Assembly: GCF_023896955.1 (NCBI RefSeq)
Contig: NZ_JAMHIW010000004.1
Location: forward strand, 248,001 to 312,000
Direction of reading: 5' to 3'
From: Micromonospora sp. RHAY321
Lineage (GTDB): Bacteria > Actinomycetota > Actinomycetes > Mycobacteriales > Micromonosporaceae
DNA length: 64,000 bases
The translations under genes were made by a program, and so were the position numbers. Of this stretch, positions 25,229 to 33,808 are shown piece after piece (positions within the stretch are counted from its first letter, which is position 1; each line of letters starts with the position of its first letter). The notes under the pieces were generated by a model. The model was not told the DNA's origin. It worked only from the letters and a program-made list of their open reading frames with translations, and searched no databases.

Positions 25229-26695
25229 GTGGCCATCACCCGACTGCCGAGCGCCGGATTTTCGATCACCATCCGGATCGCCGTGACCGCGGACGCCTCC
25301 TCGATCGGCCGGCTGACCACCTCGGTCGGCGAGGCCGGGGCGATCGTCACAGCGCTGGACGTGGTGGACTCGGACCCGACCCACGTGATCGTCGACCTCA
25401 CCTGCGACACCGCCGACGCGAGCCACGCCGACCAGGTGGTCGACGCGCTGACCGCGCTGGACGGCGTGGACGTGCGCAAGGTGTCGGACCGGACGTTCCT
25501 GCTGCACCTGGGCGGCAAGATCGAGGTGACCTCGAAGGTCGCGCTGCGCAACCGCGACGAGCTGTCCCGGGCGTACACCCCCGGGGTCGCCCGGGTCTGC
25601 ATGGCGATCGCCGAGAACCCGGCCGACGCCCGCCGGCTGACCATCAAGCGCAACACCGTCGCGGTGGTCAGCGACGGCTCGGCGGTGCTCGGCCTGGGCA
25701 ACCTCGGGCCGGCCGCGTCGCTGCCGGTGATGGAGGGCAAGGCCGCGCTGTTCAAGCGCTTCGGCGGGGTGGACGCCTGGCCGGTGGTCCTCGACACCCA
25801 GGACACCGACGAGATCGTGCAGATCGTCAAGGCGATCGCGCCGGCCTACGGCGGCATCAACCTGGAGGACATCGCCGCGCCGCGCTGCTTCGAGATCGAG
25901 GCCCGGCTGCGCGAGGCGCTGGACATCCCGGTCTTCCACGATGACCAGCACGGCACCGCGATCTGCGTACTGGCCGCGCTGACCAACGCGCTGCGGGTGG
26001 TGGGCAAGCGGCTCGAGGACGTCCGGGTGGTCGTCTCCGGGGCCGGCGCGGCCGGCACCGCGATCATGAAGCTGCTGCTGCGCCAGGGCGTCGGCGACAT
26101 CATCGCGTACGACCGGGAGGGTGCCCTGCACCGCGGGCAGGCCGGGCTCAACTCGGCCTGGCAGTGGCTGGCGGACAACACGAACAAGGAGAACTACTCC
26201 GGCGACCTGCCGGGCGCGATCCGGGGCGCCGACGTGTTCATCGGTGTGAGCGCGCCGAACCTGCTGACCGGCGACGACATCGCCGCGATGGCCAAGGACT
26301 CGATCGTCTTCGCGCTGGCCAACCCGGACCCGGAGGTCGACCCGCGGGAGGCGCGCAAGTACGCCGCGGTGGTCGCCACCGGTCGCTCCGACCAGCCGAA
26401 CCAGATCAACAACGTGCTCGCCTTCCCGGGTGTCTTCCGCGGCATGCTCGACGCGCACGCGGAGGAGTTCACCGAGGAGATGGCGATCGCGGCCGCCCGG
26501 GCCATCGCGGACGTGGTCGGCGAGGAGAAGATCAACCCGACGGTGATCGTGCCGAGCGTCTTCGACCCCCGGGTCGCCCCGGCGGTCGCCGCCGCCGTCC
26601 GCGCCGCCGCCCACAACCCGAGCCCGCTGCCGGCCGCCGACCCCGGCCCCGCCGACCTCCCGGAGATCGCCGCCAACGCCAGCGCAACCCCCTGA
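25229..26695 (+). CDS. NAD(P)-dependent malic enzyme with N-terminal ACT domain
   Basis: This 488-residue enzyme oxidatively decarboxylates malate to pyruvate. Residues ~14-90 form an ACT-like regulatory domain ([19 protein letters not shown]). The malic domain begins near [16 protein letters not shown] and includes [18 protein letters not shown] and [16 protein letters not shown]. The Rossmann fold has [18 protein letters not shown]. The ACT fusion is common in actinobacterial malic enzymes and suggests allosteric control by a small ligand. The GTG at 25229 has GGAGGGATCCC upstream. It connects the TCA cycle with pyruvate. Convergent with dapF. Confidence 0.92.
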   Translation: MAITRLPSAGFSITIRIAVTADASSIGRLTTSVGEAGAIVTALDVVDSDPTHVIVDLTCDTADASHADQVVDALTALDGVDVRKVSDRTFLLHLGGKIEVTSKVALRNRDELSRAYTPGVARVCMAIAENPADARRLTIKRNTVAVVSDGSAVLGLGNLGPAASLPVMEGKAALFKRFGGVDAWPVVLDTQDTDEIVQIVKAIAPAYGGINLEDIAAPRCFEIEARLREALDIPVFHDDQHGTAICVLAALTNALRVVGKRLEDVRVVVSGAGAAGTAIMKLLLRQGVGDIIAYDREGALHRGQAGLNSAWQWLADNTNKENYSGDLPGAIRGADVFIGVSAPNLLTGDDIAAMAKDSIVFALANPDPEVDPREARKYAAVVATGRSDQPNQINNVLAFPGVFRGMLDAHAEEFTEEMAIAAARAIADVVGEEKINPTVIVPSVFDPRVAPAVAAAVRAAAHNPSPLPAADPGPADLPEIAANASATP

Positions 26696-26763
26696 CGAGC
26701 CGTCCGGCGCCCGCGTGTGCGTCGGGAGCGAGGGAGCCGGCCCGGACGGGGTCCTCTCCCTCG

Positions 26764-26844
26764 CTTTGCTCTGCTTCAACCACCGCAACACCCGATGTCC
26801 GATTACCGGACACCGGGTGTTGCGCGGGGTGAAGCAGAGCAAAG
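26764..26844. repeat. 81-nt imperfect inverted repeat between mez and dapF (terminator or palindromic element)
   Basis: CTTTGCTCTGCTTCA (26764-26778) is the exact complement of 26830-26844. Inside, GCAACACCCG pairs exactly with CGGGTGTTGC and TGTCCG with CGGACA, around a short AT-rich loop. Only a few positions mismatch over roughly 38 pairs. Because it is symmetrical, both strands encode nearly the same peptide. It lies between convergent genes and may end both transcripts, but it is far longer than the other terminators in the window. Confidence 0.75.
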
Positions 26845-26883
26845 GGCCAGTGACGACCGACGGCAGCCGGGTGTGCGGACAGC

Positions 26884-27741
26884 TCAGCGTCGGACGGTGG
26901 CGGGCAGGGCGGAGAGGTCGACCTCGCCCGTGGCCACCAGGACGGCCGGGCCGGACAGCCAGCAGGAGTCGGCCGTGACGGTGACCGTCAGACGGCCGCC
27001 GGGGACGTCCACGGCGACCACCCCGGTGTCCCGGCCGGCGTCGCGCAGGGCCACAGCGCCCACTGCGCAGGCACCGGTGCCGCAGGACAACGTCTCGGCG
27101 CTACCGCGCTCGTAGACCCGCATCAGGGTGTGGGTGTCGGTGGCGTCGACCGGGTCGCCCGCCACGATGAACTCCACGTTCACCCCGCTCGGGAAGACCT
27201 CCGGGTCGAACCCGGGCGCGGTGGTCAGGTCCAGCGCGGACAGCTCCACACCCAGGGGCAGGACGCAGACGAGGTGCGGGTTGCCGACGTCCACGGCGGT
27301 GCCGGGCAGGGTCAGCCCGCCCAGGGTGGCGGTGGCCTCGTCGTACAGCCGGGGGCGGCGCATCTCGACGGAGACGGTGCCGCCCTCGACCAGCGCACGC
27401 ACGACGCCGGCCCGGGTGGCCACCGGCAGCGCCTCGCCCGTGGGCGTGGCCAGCCCGGTGTCGAGCAGGTAGCGCACGAAGACCCGGGCGCCGTTGCCGC
27501 ACATCTCCGCGAACGAGCCGTCGGCGTTCCAGTAGTCCATGAACCACTCGGCCTCACCGGCCAGCTCGGCGCCGTCCGGATGCTTGGCCGCGCGGACCAC
27601 CCGCAGCACCCCGTCCGCGCCGATGCCGCGCCGCCGGTCGCAGAGCGCCGCGACCAGCTCCGGGGTCAGGTCGAGCTGACCGTCCGGGTCGGGAAGGAGG
27701 ACGAAGTCGTTGCCGGTGCCGTGGCCCTTGGTGAACTCCAC
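26884..27741 (-). CDS. dapF: Diaminopimelate epimerase
   Basis: The 285-residue enzyme interconverts LL- and meso-diaminopimelate for peptidoglycan and lysine. The two catalytic cysteines are visible: Cys81 in EMCGNGARVF and Cys220 in LSCGTGACAVGAV. The N-terminus MEFTKGHGTGNDFVLLPD is typical. The stop of the upstream miaA... the order on the minus strand is extradiol-like gene, miaA, then dapF, with only 7 bp between miaA and dapF, so they probably form one operon. Confidence 0.95.
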   Translation of the reverse strand: MEFTKGHGTGNDFVLLPDPDGQLDLTPELVAALCDRRRGIGADGVLRVVRAAKHPDGAELAGEAEWFMDYWNADGSFAEMCGNGARVFVRYLLDTGLATPTGEALPVATRAGVVRALVEGGTVSVEMRRPRLYDEATATLGGLTLPGTAVDVGNPHLVCVLPLGVELSALDLTTAPGFDPEVFPSGVNVEFIVAGDPVDATDTHTLMRVYERGSAETLSCGTGACAVGAVALRDAGRDTGVVAVDVPGGRLTVTVTADSCWLSGPAVLVATGEVDLSALPATVRR

Positions 27742-27748
27742 GCCCCCA

Positions 27749-28681
27749 TCATCGCGCAGCGGCCGGCACCAGACGCAGGGCGGCCTCGATCAGGCCCGGC
27801 ATCGCCGAATCCAGCCAGTGGACCCGAGGGTCGCGCCGGAACCAGGACCGCTGCCGGCGGACGAACCTCCGGGTCGCTCGGACCGTCTCCTCGTGCGCCT
27901 GCGCCTCGGTCAGCTCACCGGCGAGCATGCGCAACACCTGCTGGTAGCCGAGCGCCCGGCTGGCCGTCCGCCCCTCGGGCAGGCCCCGCCCGACCAGCCC
28001 ACGGGTCTCGTCCACCAGGCCGTCGGCCCACATCCGGTCGACCCGCAGTGCGATCCGCTCGTCGAGCAGCGCGGTGTCCAGGTCGACCCCGAGCTGCACG
28101 GACGGGTAGTACGGCGTCGGCTCCGGCAGCGACGCCGCAAACGGCGCACCGGTGAGCTGGATCACCTCCAGGGCGCGGACGATCCGGCGGCCGTTGCCGG
28201 GCAGGATGCTCTCGGCGGCGGCCGGGTCGGCGGCGCGCAGCCGCGCGTACAGCGGCGCCGGCCCGACGTCGGCCAGCTCCCGTTCCAGCCGCTCGCGCAG
28301 CGCCGGGTCGGTGCCGGGGAAGTCGAAGTGCTCCAGCACCGCCCGCACGTACAGCCCCGAGCCGCCCACCAGCAGCGGCACCCGGCCCCGCGACAGGATG
28401 TCGTCCACCGCCGCACGGGCCAGCCGCTGGTACTCCGCGACGCTCGCCGGCTCGGTGACCTCCCAGATGTCCAGCAGGTGGTGGGGCACCCCGTCCCGCT
28501 CGGCGGGGGTCAGCTTGGCGGTGCCGATGTCCATCCCCCGGTAGAGCTGCATCGAGTCGGCGTTGACCACCTCCCCGTCCAGGGCGTGCGCCAGGGCGAT
28601 GCTCAGTGCCGACTTGCCCGCGGCCGTCGGGCCGACCACCGCCACGACCGTGCCGACCGGGCGGGGCCCGTCGCCGCTCAC
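27749..28681 (-). CDS. miaA: tRNA dimethylallyltransferase
   Basis: The 310-residue enzyme adds a dimethylallyl group to A37 of tRNAs that read U-starting codons. The Walker A motif GPTAAGKS is at residues 17-24, followed by NADSMQLYRGMDIGTAKL, HHLLDIWEV and LVGGSGLYVRAVL. The C-terminal RRFVRRQRSWFRRD is the tRNA-contacting segment. The GTG at 28681 overlaps the stop of the upstream gene (GTGA), indicating translational coupling. MiaB, encoded 2.5 kb away, performs the next step (methylthiolation). Confidence 0.95.
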   Translation of the reverse strand: MSGDGPRPVGTVVAVVGPTAAGKSALSIALAHALDGEVVNADSMQLYRGMDIGTAKLTPAERDGVPHHLLDIWEVTEPASVAEYQRLARAAVDDILSRGRVPLLVGGSGLYVRAVLEHFDFPGTDPALRERLERELADVGPAPLYARLRAADPAAAESILPGNGRRIVRALEVIQLTGAPFAASLPEPTPYYPSVQLGVDLDTALLDERIALRVDRMWADGLVDETRGLVGRGLPEGRTASRALGYQQVLRMLAGELTEAQAHEETVRATRRFVRRQRSWFRRDPRVHWLDSAMPGLIEAALRLVPAAAR

Positions 28682-29391
28682 GCGCGCTCCCAGGACGCCA
28701 CGAAGTACGCGACACCGTAGGGAGCGGCGTCGTAGCGCAGTTCGCCGCGCCACGTGCCGGCCGACCGGGCCGCCCCGGCGAGCACCTGCCAGGGCGCCCG
28801 ACCGGCGGCCTTCAGCTCCGCGGACAGACCCGGGTCGAGCTCCAGCAGGACGTCCACGTCCGCCCCGGCCAGGGCCGCGGCGACCCGCTGGTCGTACGGG
28901 TGGGCGCGCGGGTCGTCGTACCCGGGGGACTTCTCGCCCCGGCAGGCCGACCCGTCCCCGAGCGCCAGCAGTGCCACCCGGGTGCCGGCGGCGTTGACCT
29001 CGTCGGCGAGGGTGGCCAGCTCGGCCGGGCCGGCATCGGCGGCCACCTGCACGGCCGTCACGGGCGCCCGCACGCCCTGCCGGGCCAGCAGCCACGCGCC
29101 GATGGTCAGGCTCAACGGCAGCACCGCGCCCCGGTCGGGCTGCCCGGGGGTCAGCGGCACGTCCAGGTCGACGCCCCAGGGCTGGAGGGAGCCGGTGGCC
29201 GGGGGCGGGATCGGGCCGGTCGCCGGGCCGGCGCCGAGCAGCACCACGGCGTCCGGATCGGCGGCCAACAGCCCTCCGACGGCGGTGTCACAGGCCGCCC
29301 GCAGGTCGTCCAACTCGGGCGCGGCGGCACCCGCCACCTGGGGCACGAGCAGGGGCGGATGGGGGCAGACGGCGGCGGCGACCAGTGGCAC
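28678..29391 (-). CDS. Class III extradiol-dioxygenase subunit B-like protein
   Basis: This 237-residue protein begins MPLVAAAVCPHPPLLVPQVA and has the LigB-like fold pattern (VLLGAGPATGP; VALLALGDGSACR; YDDPRAHPYDQRVAAAL). His residues near the N-terminus (CPHPPLL) correspond to a metal-ligand region. Proteins of this type sit next to miaA in many actinobacteria and their substrate is unknown. A real ring-cleavage role is unproven. The GTG at 29391 is the likely start. It overlaps miaA by 4 bp (GTGA), so the two are translationally coupled. Confidence 0.8.
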   Translation of the reverse strand: MPLVAAAVCPHPPLLVPQVAGAAAPELDDLRAACDTAVGGLLAADPDAVVLLGAGPATGPIPPPATGSLQPWGVDLDVPLTPGQPDRGAVLPLSLTIGAWLLARQGVRAPVTAVQVAADAGPAELATLADEVNAAGTRVALLALGDGSACRGEKSPGYDDPRAHPYDQRVAAALAGADVDVLLELDPGLSAELKAAGRAPWQVLAGAARSAGTWRGELRYDAAPYGVAYFVASWERA

Positions 29392-29592
29392 CCGTTCACC
29401 GTAGCGGGAATGCCCGGTGCGTCTCCGCGCCGATACGGTCATTCGCGCCCTAGGACACCGTATGGTCACGGTCGGCGATAGGCGCTCGACGCGGACCGGG
29501 TCGGACCTGTGACAATGCCGGAAGCAACTTGACTGCGCCGTGGCGGCGGCGGGGGCCAGTTCCCTCGACGCCGGGAGAACGAGGATGGGCAC

Positions 29593-30801
29593 ATGAGCGA
29601 CTGGACTGCCTTCGGACGGGTGGACGCGGACGGCACCGTGTACGTCAAGACCACCGAGGGCGAGCGGGTGGTCGGATCCTGGCAGGCGGGAGCACCGGAG
29701 GAGGGCCTGGCGCACTTCGCACGCCGCTTCGCCGACCTGGTGACCGAAGTGGACCTGACCGAGGCGCGGCTCAACTCGGGAGCGGCGGACGCCGGGCATT
29801 CGCTGAGCACGATCAAGCGGATCCGCGCCACGCTGCCCGAAGCCCACGTGGTCGGCGACATCGACGCCCTGGCCGCGCGGCTGGACAAGCTGGCCACCCT
29901 CGCCGAGGAGAAGGCCGGTGAGGCTCGCGCCGCCCGGGACGCCGCTCGCGGCGAGGCCCTGGCGCGCAAGACCGCGCTGGTCGAGGAGGCCGAGAAGCTC
30001 GCCGCCGAGTCGACCGGCTGGAAGACCGCCGGGGACCGGCTCAAGGAGATCCTCGACGAGTGGAAGACCATCCGCGGGGTCGACAAGAAGACCGACGGCG
30101 AGCTGTGGAAGCGGTTCGCCGCCGCCCGGGACGGCTTCACCCGGCGCCGCGGCGCCCACTTCGCCTCCCTGGACGCGCAGCGCAAGCAGGCGCAGACGGC
30201 CAAGGAGGAGCTGGTCGCCGAGGCCGAGAAGCTCAGCGACTCCACCGAGTGGGCGGCCACCGCCAACCAGCTCAAGGAGCTCATGACCCAGTGGAAGGCC
30301 GCGCCGCGCGCCTCCAAGGAGGCCGAGCAGAAGCTCTGGGAACGGTTCCGGGCCGCGCAGGACGCCTTCTTCAGCCGGCGCAGCGAGGTCTTCTCCGCCC
30401 GGGACAACGAGCAGCGCGGCAACCTGGAGCGCAAGCAGGCGCTGCTGGCCGAGGCCGAGGCGCTGGACATCGACGGTGACCCCAAGGGCGCCCAGGCCAA
30501 GCTGCGGGACATCCAGGCCCAGTGGCACGAGGCCGGCCGGGTTCCCCGGGAGGCCGCCGCCGGGCTGGAGCGCCGGCTGCGCGCCATCGACGACAAGGTC
30601 CGCGAGGTGATGGACTCGGCATGGCGCCGCACCACCAAGGAGGACAACCCCCTGCTCGCCCAGATGCGGGCGCAGGTGGCGGAGGCGGAGGACCGGCTGG
30701 CCCGGGCGCAGAGCGCCGGGGACGCGCGCCGGATCAAGGAGGCCGAGCAGGCCCTCGCCGCCAAGCGGCAGTTCCTCCAGCTCGCCGAGCAGGCCGGCTG
30801 A
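29593..30801 (+). CDS. DUF349 domain coiled-coil protein
   Basis: The 402-residue acidic protein begins SDWTAFGRVDADGTVYVKT. Three DUF349 repeats follow, each with a W-containing LKEILDEWKTIR/ LKELMTQWKAAPR/ LRDIQAQWHEAGRVP core and a FxxxRDxFxxRR segment. It is almost entirely helical and likely forms long coiled coils in the cytoplasm. DUF349 proteins are conserved in actinobacteria with no firm function. The ATG has GAGGATGGGC upstream. Divergent from the extradiol-like gene; a hairpin terminator follows 13 bp after the stop. Confidence 0.88.
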   Translation: MSDWTAFGRVDADGTVYVKTTEGERVVGSWQAGAPEEGLAHFARRFADLVTEVDLTEARLNSGAADAGHSLSTIKRIRATLPEAHVVGDIDALAARLDKLATLAEEKAGEARAARDAARGEALARKTALVEEAEKLAAESTGWKTAGDRLKEILDEWKTIRGVDKKTDGELWKRFAAARDGFTRRRGAHFASLDAQRKQAQTAKEELVAEAEKLSDSTEWAATANQLKELMTQWKAAPRASKEAEQKLWERFRAAQDAFFSRRSEVFSARDNEQRGNLERKQALLAEAEALDIDGDPKGAQAKLRDIQAQWHEAGRVPREAAAGLERRLRAIDDKVREVMDSAWRRTTKEDNPLLAQMRAQVAEAEDRLARAQSAGDARRIKEAEQALAAKRQFLQLAEQAG

Positions 30802-30814
30802 GCTGACGCGTTCC

Positions 30815-30850
30815 GGAAGCCCTCGGTCCCACCCGGGACCGGGGGCTTCC
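30815..30850 (+). terminator. Hairpin terminator of the DUF349 gene
   Basis: Arms GGAAGCCCTCGGTCCC (30815-30830) and GGGACCGGGGGCTTCC (30835-30850) pair at 15 of 16 positions around a 4-nt loop, 13 bp after the stop codon. Confidence 0.8.
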
Positions 30851-30907
30851 GCGCTGTCCCCGCCCCGCGCCGCCCGTGCCGCCCCACGCCGACCGCGCCG
30901 CCCGGCT

Positions 30908-30987
30908 CAAGATCCTCACAACATCCCTGAAGTTGCTGCCTCAGACACGCCGGAGGCAGCAACTTCCCTGAAGTTGCGTGGATCTTG
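30908..30987. repeat. 80-nt interrupted inverted repeat next to the CBM2 relic
   Basis: CAAGATCC (30908-30915) is complementary to 30980-30987, and AGTTGCTGCCTC (30931-30942) to 30953-30964, around a 10-nt centre. The middle of each arm pairs only partly. CCCTGAAGTTGC also occurs in direct orientation in both arms. No terminator role is obvious because another hairpin already ends the DUF349 transcript. Confidence 0.65.
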
Positions 30988-31015
30988 CGAGCTTGCTGGG
31001 GCCGGCGACCGGAGG

Positions 31016-31165
31016 TGCTGGAACGCCACCGTCACCCAGTCCGGCACGACGGTCACGGCCGCCGCCCCGTCCCTGCCGGCGGGCGCGTCGGTCACGGTCG
31101 GCTTCACGGCCAACGGCACCGCCACTCCACCCACCGCACCGAAGCTCAACCCGACAGCCTGCTGA
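31016..31165 (+). pseudogene. Relic of a family 2 carbohydrate-binding module (C-terminal half)
   Basis: The plus-strand frame encodes WNATVTQSGTTVTAAAPSLP, then GASVTVGFTANGT and ends LNPTAC before TGA. This is the C-terminal half of a CBM2, the cellulose/chitin-binding module of secreted glycoside hydrolases, including the final disulfide Cys. The first half and any catalytic domain are missing. Upstream in frame is unrelated sequence running into the 80-nt inverted repeat. I see no start or signal peptide, so this is a gene remnant. Confidence 0.75.
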
Positions 31166-31229
31166 GCTGGCTCGCCTCGCTCCCCTCGCCCGCCGTCAGT
31201 GGCGGCGGGCGACGGGGCGGCGCGCCGCG

Positions 31230-32747
31230 TCAGAGGACGGCGCAGCCGCCGGTGGTGGGTGCGGGCGCGACCGCCGGTGCGCCGATCGTGGGCAGCCCGA
31301 GCAACACCCCGGGGGTACGCGGGGAGCGCCCCGCCTCGGCGGCGTCGCCGGCCCGGGTCCGCCGGTGCGACAGCGGCGCACCGTCGGCGTTGAGGTGGTG
31401 CGGCGCGGCGTACGTGACGGCGGTGTGCACGATGTCCCCCGGCCGGATCTGGCCGGCCATCGACCCGCCGTCGGCCGCCCCCGTCGCGAAGTGCACGAGC
31501 CGACCGTCGCGGGCGCGGCCGGACATCCGGCCGGTCCGCTCGTCCTTGCGGCCCTCGCCGACCGCGACCAGCACCTCGACGGTCTCCCCCACCAGGCGCT
31601 TGTTCTCCGCCCAGGTGATCTCCTCCACCGTGGCGATCAACCGCTCGTAGCGCTCCTGCACGACCTGCTTGGGCAACTGGCCGTCCATGGTTGCGGCGGG
31701 CGTGCCGGGGCGCTTGGAGTACTGGAAGGTGAAGGCCGAGGAGAACCGGGCCTCGCGCACCACGTCCAGGGTGCGCTGGAAGTCGGCCTCGGTCTCGCCG
31801 GGAAAGCCGACGATGATGTCGGTGGTGATCGCCGCGTCCGGCATCGCCGTGCGGACCTTCTCGATGATCCCCAGGTAGCGGTCGGAGCGGTAGGACCGGC
31901 GCATCGCCCGGAGCACGTCGTCGGAGCCGGACTGCAACGGCATGTGCAGCGAGTGGCAGACGTTCGGCGTCTCGGCCATCGCGGCGATCACGTCGTCGGT
32001 GAAGTCCTTCGGGTGCGGGCTGGTGAACCGGACCCGCTCCAGCCCGTCGATGTCGCCGCAGGCGCGCAGCAGCTTGCCGAAGGCGTACCGGTCGCCGAAC
32101 TCGACGCCGTAGGAGTTGACGTTCTGCCCGAGCAGGGTCACCTCCAGCACACCCTCGTCGACCAGGGCGCGCACCTCCGAGAGGATGTCGCCGGGGCGAC
32201 GGTCCTTCTCCTTGCCCCGCAGAGAGGGCACGATGCAGAACGTGCAGGTGTTGTTGCAGCCCACCGAGATCGAGACCCAGCCGGCGTACGTGGACTCACG
32301 GCGGGTCGGCAGCGTGGACGGGAAGACGTCCAGCGACTCCAGGATCTCCACCTCGGCGGCGGCGTTGTGCCGGGCCCGCTCCAGCAGCACCGGCAGCGCA
32401 CCGATGTTGTGCGTGCCGAAGACCACGTCGACCCAGGGCGCCTTGCGGACGATCTCGCCACGGTCCTTCTGGGCCAGGCAGCCACCGACGGCGATCTGCA
32501 TCCCCGGGTGCTTGTCCTTCACGGGGCGCAGATGACCGAGGTTGCCGTAGAGCCGGTTGTCCGCGTTCTCCCGCACCGCGCAGGTGTTGAAGACCACGAC
32601 GTCCGCGCTGTCGTCGGCCTGGGGCGCACGCACGTAGCCGGCCTGTTCGAGCAGGCCGGAGATGCGCTCGGAGTCGTGCACGTTCATCTGGCAGCCGTAG
32701 GTGCGCACCTGGTAGGTGCGCGCGCTGCCCGCCGCTGCGGTAGTCAT
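31230..32747 (-). CDS. miaB: tRNA-2-methylthio-N6-dimethylallyladenosine synthase
   Basis: This 505-residue radical SAM methylthiotransferase converts i6A37 to ms2i6A37. The N-terminal UPF0004 domain holds Cys19, Cys56 and Cys90 for the auxiliary [4Fe-4S] cluster ([37 protein letters not shown]). The radical SAM cluster is Cys164, Cys168 and Cys171 ([14 protein letters not shown]). A TRAM domain follows. After it there is a ~55-residue Pro/Ala/Arg-rich tail ending TTGGCAVL that is probably disordered. The start is ATG 32747 ([19 protein letters not shown]). Divergent from the DUF2277 gene with a 56-bp gap. Confidence 0.95.
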   Translation of the reverse strand: MTTAAAGSARTYQVRTYGCQMNVHDSERISGLLEQAGYVRAPQADDSADVVVFNTCAVRENADNRLYGNLGHLRPVKDKHPGMQIAVGGCLAQKDRGEIVRKAPWVDVVFGTHNIGALPVLLERARHNAAAEVEILESLDVFPSTLPTRRESTYAGWVSISVGCNNTCTFCIVPSLRGKEKDRRPGDILSEVRALVDEGVLEVTLLGQNVNSYGVEFGDRYAFGKLLRACGDIDGLERVRFTSPHPKDFTDDVIAAMAETPNVCHSLHMPLQSGSDDVLRAMRRSYRSDRYLGIIEKVRTAMPDAAITTDIIVGFPGETEADFQRTLDVVREARFSSAFTFQYSKRPGTPAATMDGQLPKQVVQERYERLIATVEEITWAENKRLVGETVEVLVAVGEGRKDERTGRMSGRARDGRLVHFATGAADGGSMAGQIRPGDIVHTAVTYAAPHHLNADGAPLSHRRTRAGDAAEAGRSPRTPGVLLGLPTIGAPAVAPAPTTGGCAVL

Positions 32748-32803
32748 GACCAGGACAGCGTATCCGGGTGGGCCGGATCGCCCCGAACCGAGGAGCACAC
32801 GAC

Positions 32804-33058
32804 ATGTGCCGGAGCATCAAGACCCTGCGCGAGCCGTTCACCCCGCAGGTGACCGACGCCGACATGGAGGCGGCGGCGTTGCAGTACGTCCGGAAGATCT
32901 CTGGCTTCCGGGCGCCCGCCGCGCACAACGCCGCCGCGTTCGACGCCGCCGTGGCCGCCGTCACCGAGGCGACCCGCACCCTGCTCGACCAGCTCGTGGT
33001 GCGGGGTGCCGGGCCGGCCACCGCGGACCGGCCGGCCACCGCCTCCGGCCGCGCCTGA
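32804..33058 (+). CDS. DUF2277 family small protein
   Basis: This 84-residue protein begins [20 protein letters not shown] and contains [20 protein letters not shown], both diagnostic of DUF2277. The family is short, cytoplasmic and of unknown function. The ATG has GAGGAG 8 nt upstream. Divergent from miaB and convergent with the next unknown gene. Confidence 0.87.
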   Translation: MCRSIKTLREPFTPQVTDADMEAAALQYVRKISGFRAPAAHNAAAFDAAVAAVTEATRTLLDQLVVRGAGPATADRPATASGRA

Positions 33059-33092
33059 TCGACGGTCGGCGGGCCGGCCGGACCCGGGGGGG

Positions 33093-33572
33093 TCAGGCCG
33101 CGGCGAGCGCCGGGGCGACGGTGTCCGGTGCCCAGCGCGAGCGGTGGCACTGCGACCAGCCCCGGCAGCCCGGGTCGGCCAGCGTGCAGAGCCGCTGCCT
33201 GCTCAGCACCTCGCCGTCGTCGGTGTCGCGGACGTCGAAGTGCACCGGGCGGACCGTGCCGTCCGGGGTCACGAGCAGGTGCCGGCCGGCGTCGAGCGTG
33301 TCGTCGCGCAGCAGGCAGTTGCGGTCCAGCAGGCGCGCCAGCGCGGCGATGCTGGCGTGCTCGGGGAGCCGCTCGGGCACCCCGTAGCAGTCCACGATCG
33401 TCGCGAACTCGCCCGGCGCCTGCCAGACGTCGCAGACCACCGCGTACGCCGGCAGCCGCGCCGGGTCGGCCACCGCCAGCGGCATCACCACCCGACCGAG
33501 CGCCTCGGCCAGCGCCGGGTAGACCTCCACGGGTCGTACCCGGTCGATTCTCCAGTTCCACAGCTCGGTCAT
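33093..33572 (-). CDS. Unknown 159-residue protein
   Basis: The product begins MTELWNWRIDRVRPVEVYPA and ends in a Cys/Arg/Trp-rich region (LCTLADPGCRGWSQCHRSRW). No signal peptide or membrane helix is seen. The C-terminal cysteines (three within 13 residues) might bind metal. I do not recognise a family. The start was set at ATG 33572 with GGAGG just upstream; the frame extends nine codons further without a better ribosome-binding site. Codon use matches its neighbours, so I think the gene is real. Confidence 0.65.
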   Translation of the reverse strand: MTELWNWRIDRVRPVEVYPALAEALGRVVMPLAVADPARLPAYAVVCDVWQAPGEFATIVDCYGVPERLPEHASIAALARLLDRNCLLRDDTLDAGRHLLVTPDGTVRPVHFDVRDTDDGEVLSRQRLCTLADPGCRGWSQCHRSRWAPDTVAPALAAA

Positions 33573-33808
33573 TCCGCCTCCTCGCTGCGTTCGTCCCACC
33601 GGCCTCCGGATCGGGCCTTACTGACGATGGTGGGGGGCATTTGACCTCAGCCGGGGGCAAGTTACCGGTCTGTGACCATTCCGGGCAAAATTTCCCTGAG
33701 CAGCGTTGCTCGGAGTAGCGGGAAGATGACAGTTTATCGGGTATGGTGCCGCGTCGGCACCACCGGCGCCGCGTGTTCCGGTTCCGGATCGGCGAGGCCC
33801 CCGTCCGG
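33573..33808. other. 236-bp intergenic stretch, no gene seen
   Basis: I checked this stretch for a selenocysteine tRNA because selD is adjacent and found none. A short hairpin GGTGCC-N5-GGCACC lies near 33745-33761. It is less GC-rich than its surroundings (for example AAAATTTCCC and TTTATCGGGTATGG) and probably contains the promoter of the 159-residue gene. Confidence 0.5.

Noticed and set aside
33573..33808. Possible tRNA-Sec near selD
   Set aside because: No cloverleaf, T-loop GTTCRA or CCA end could be found.
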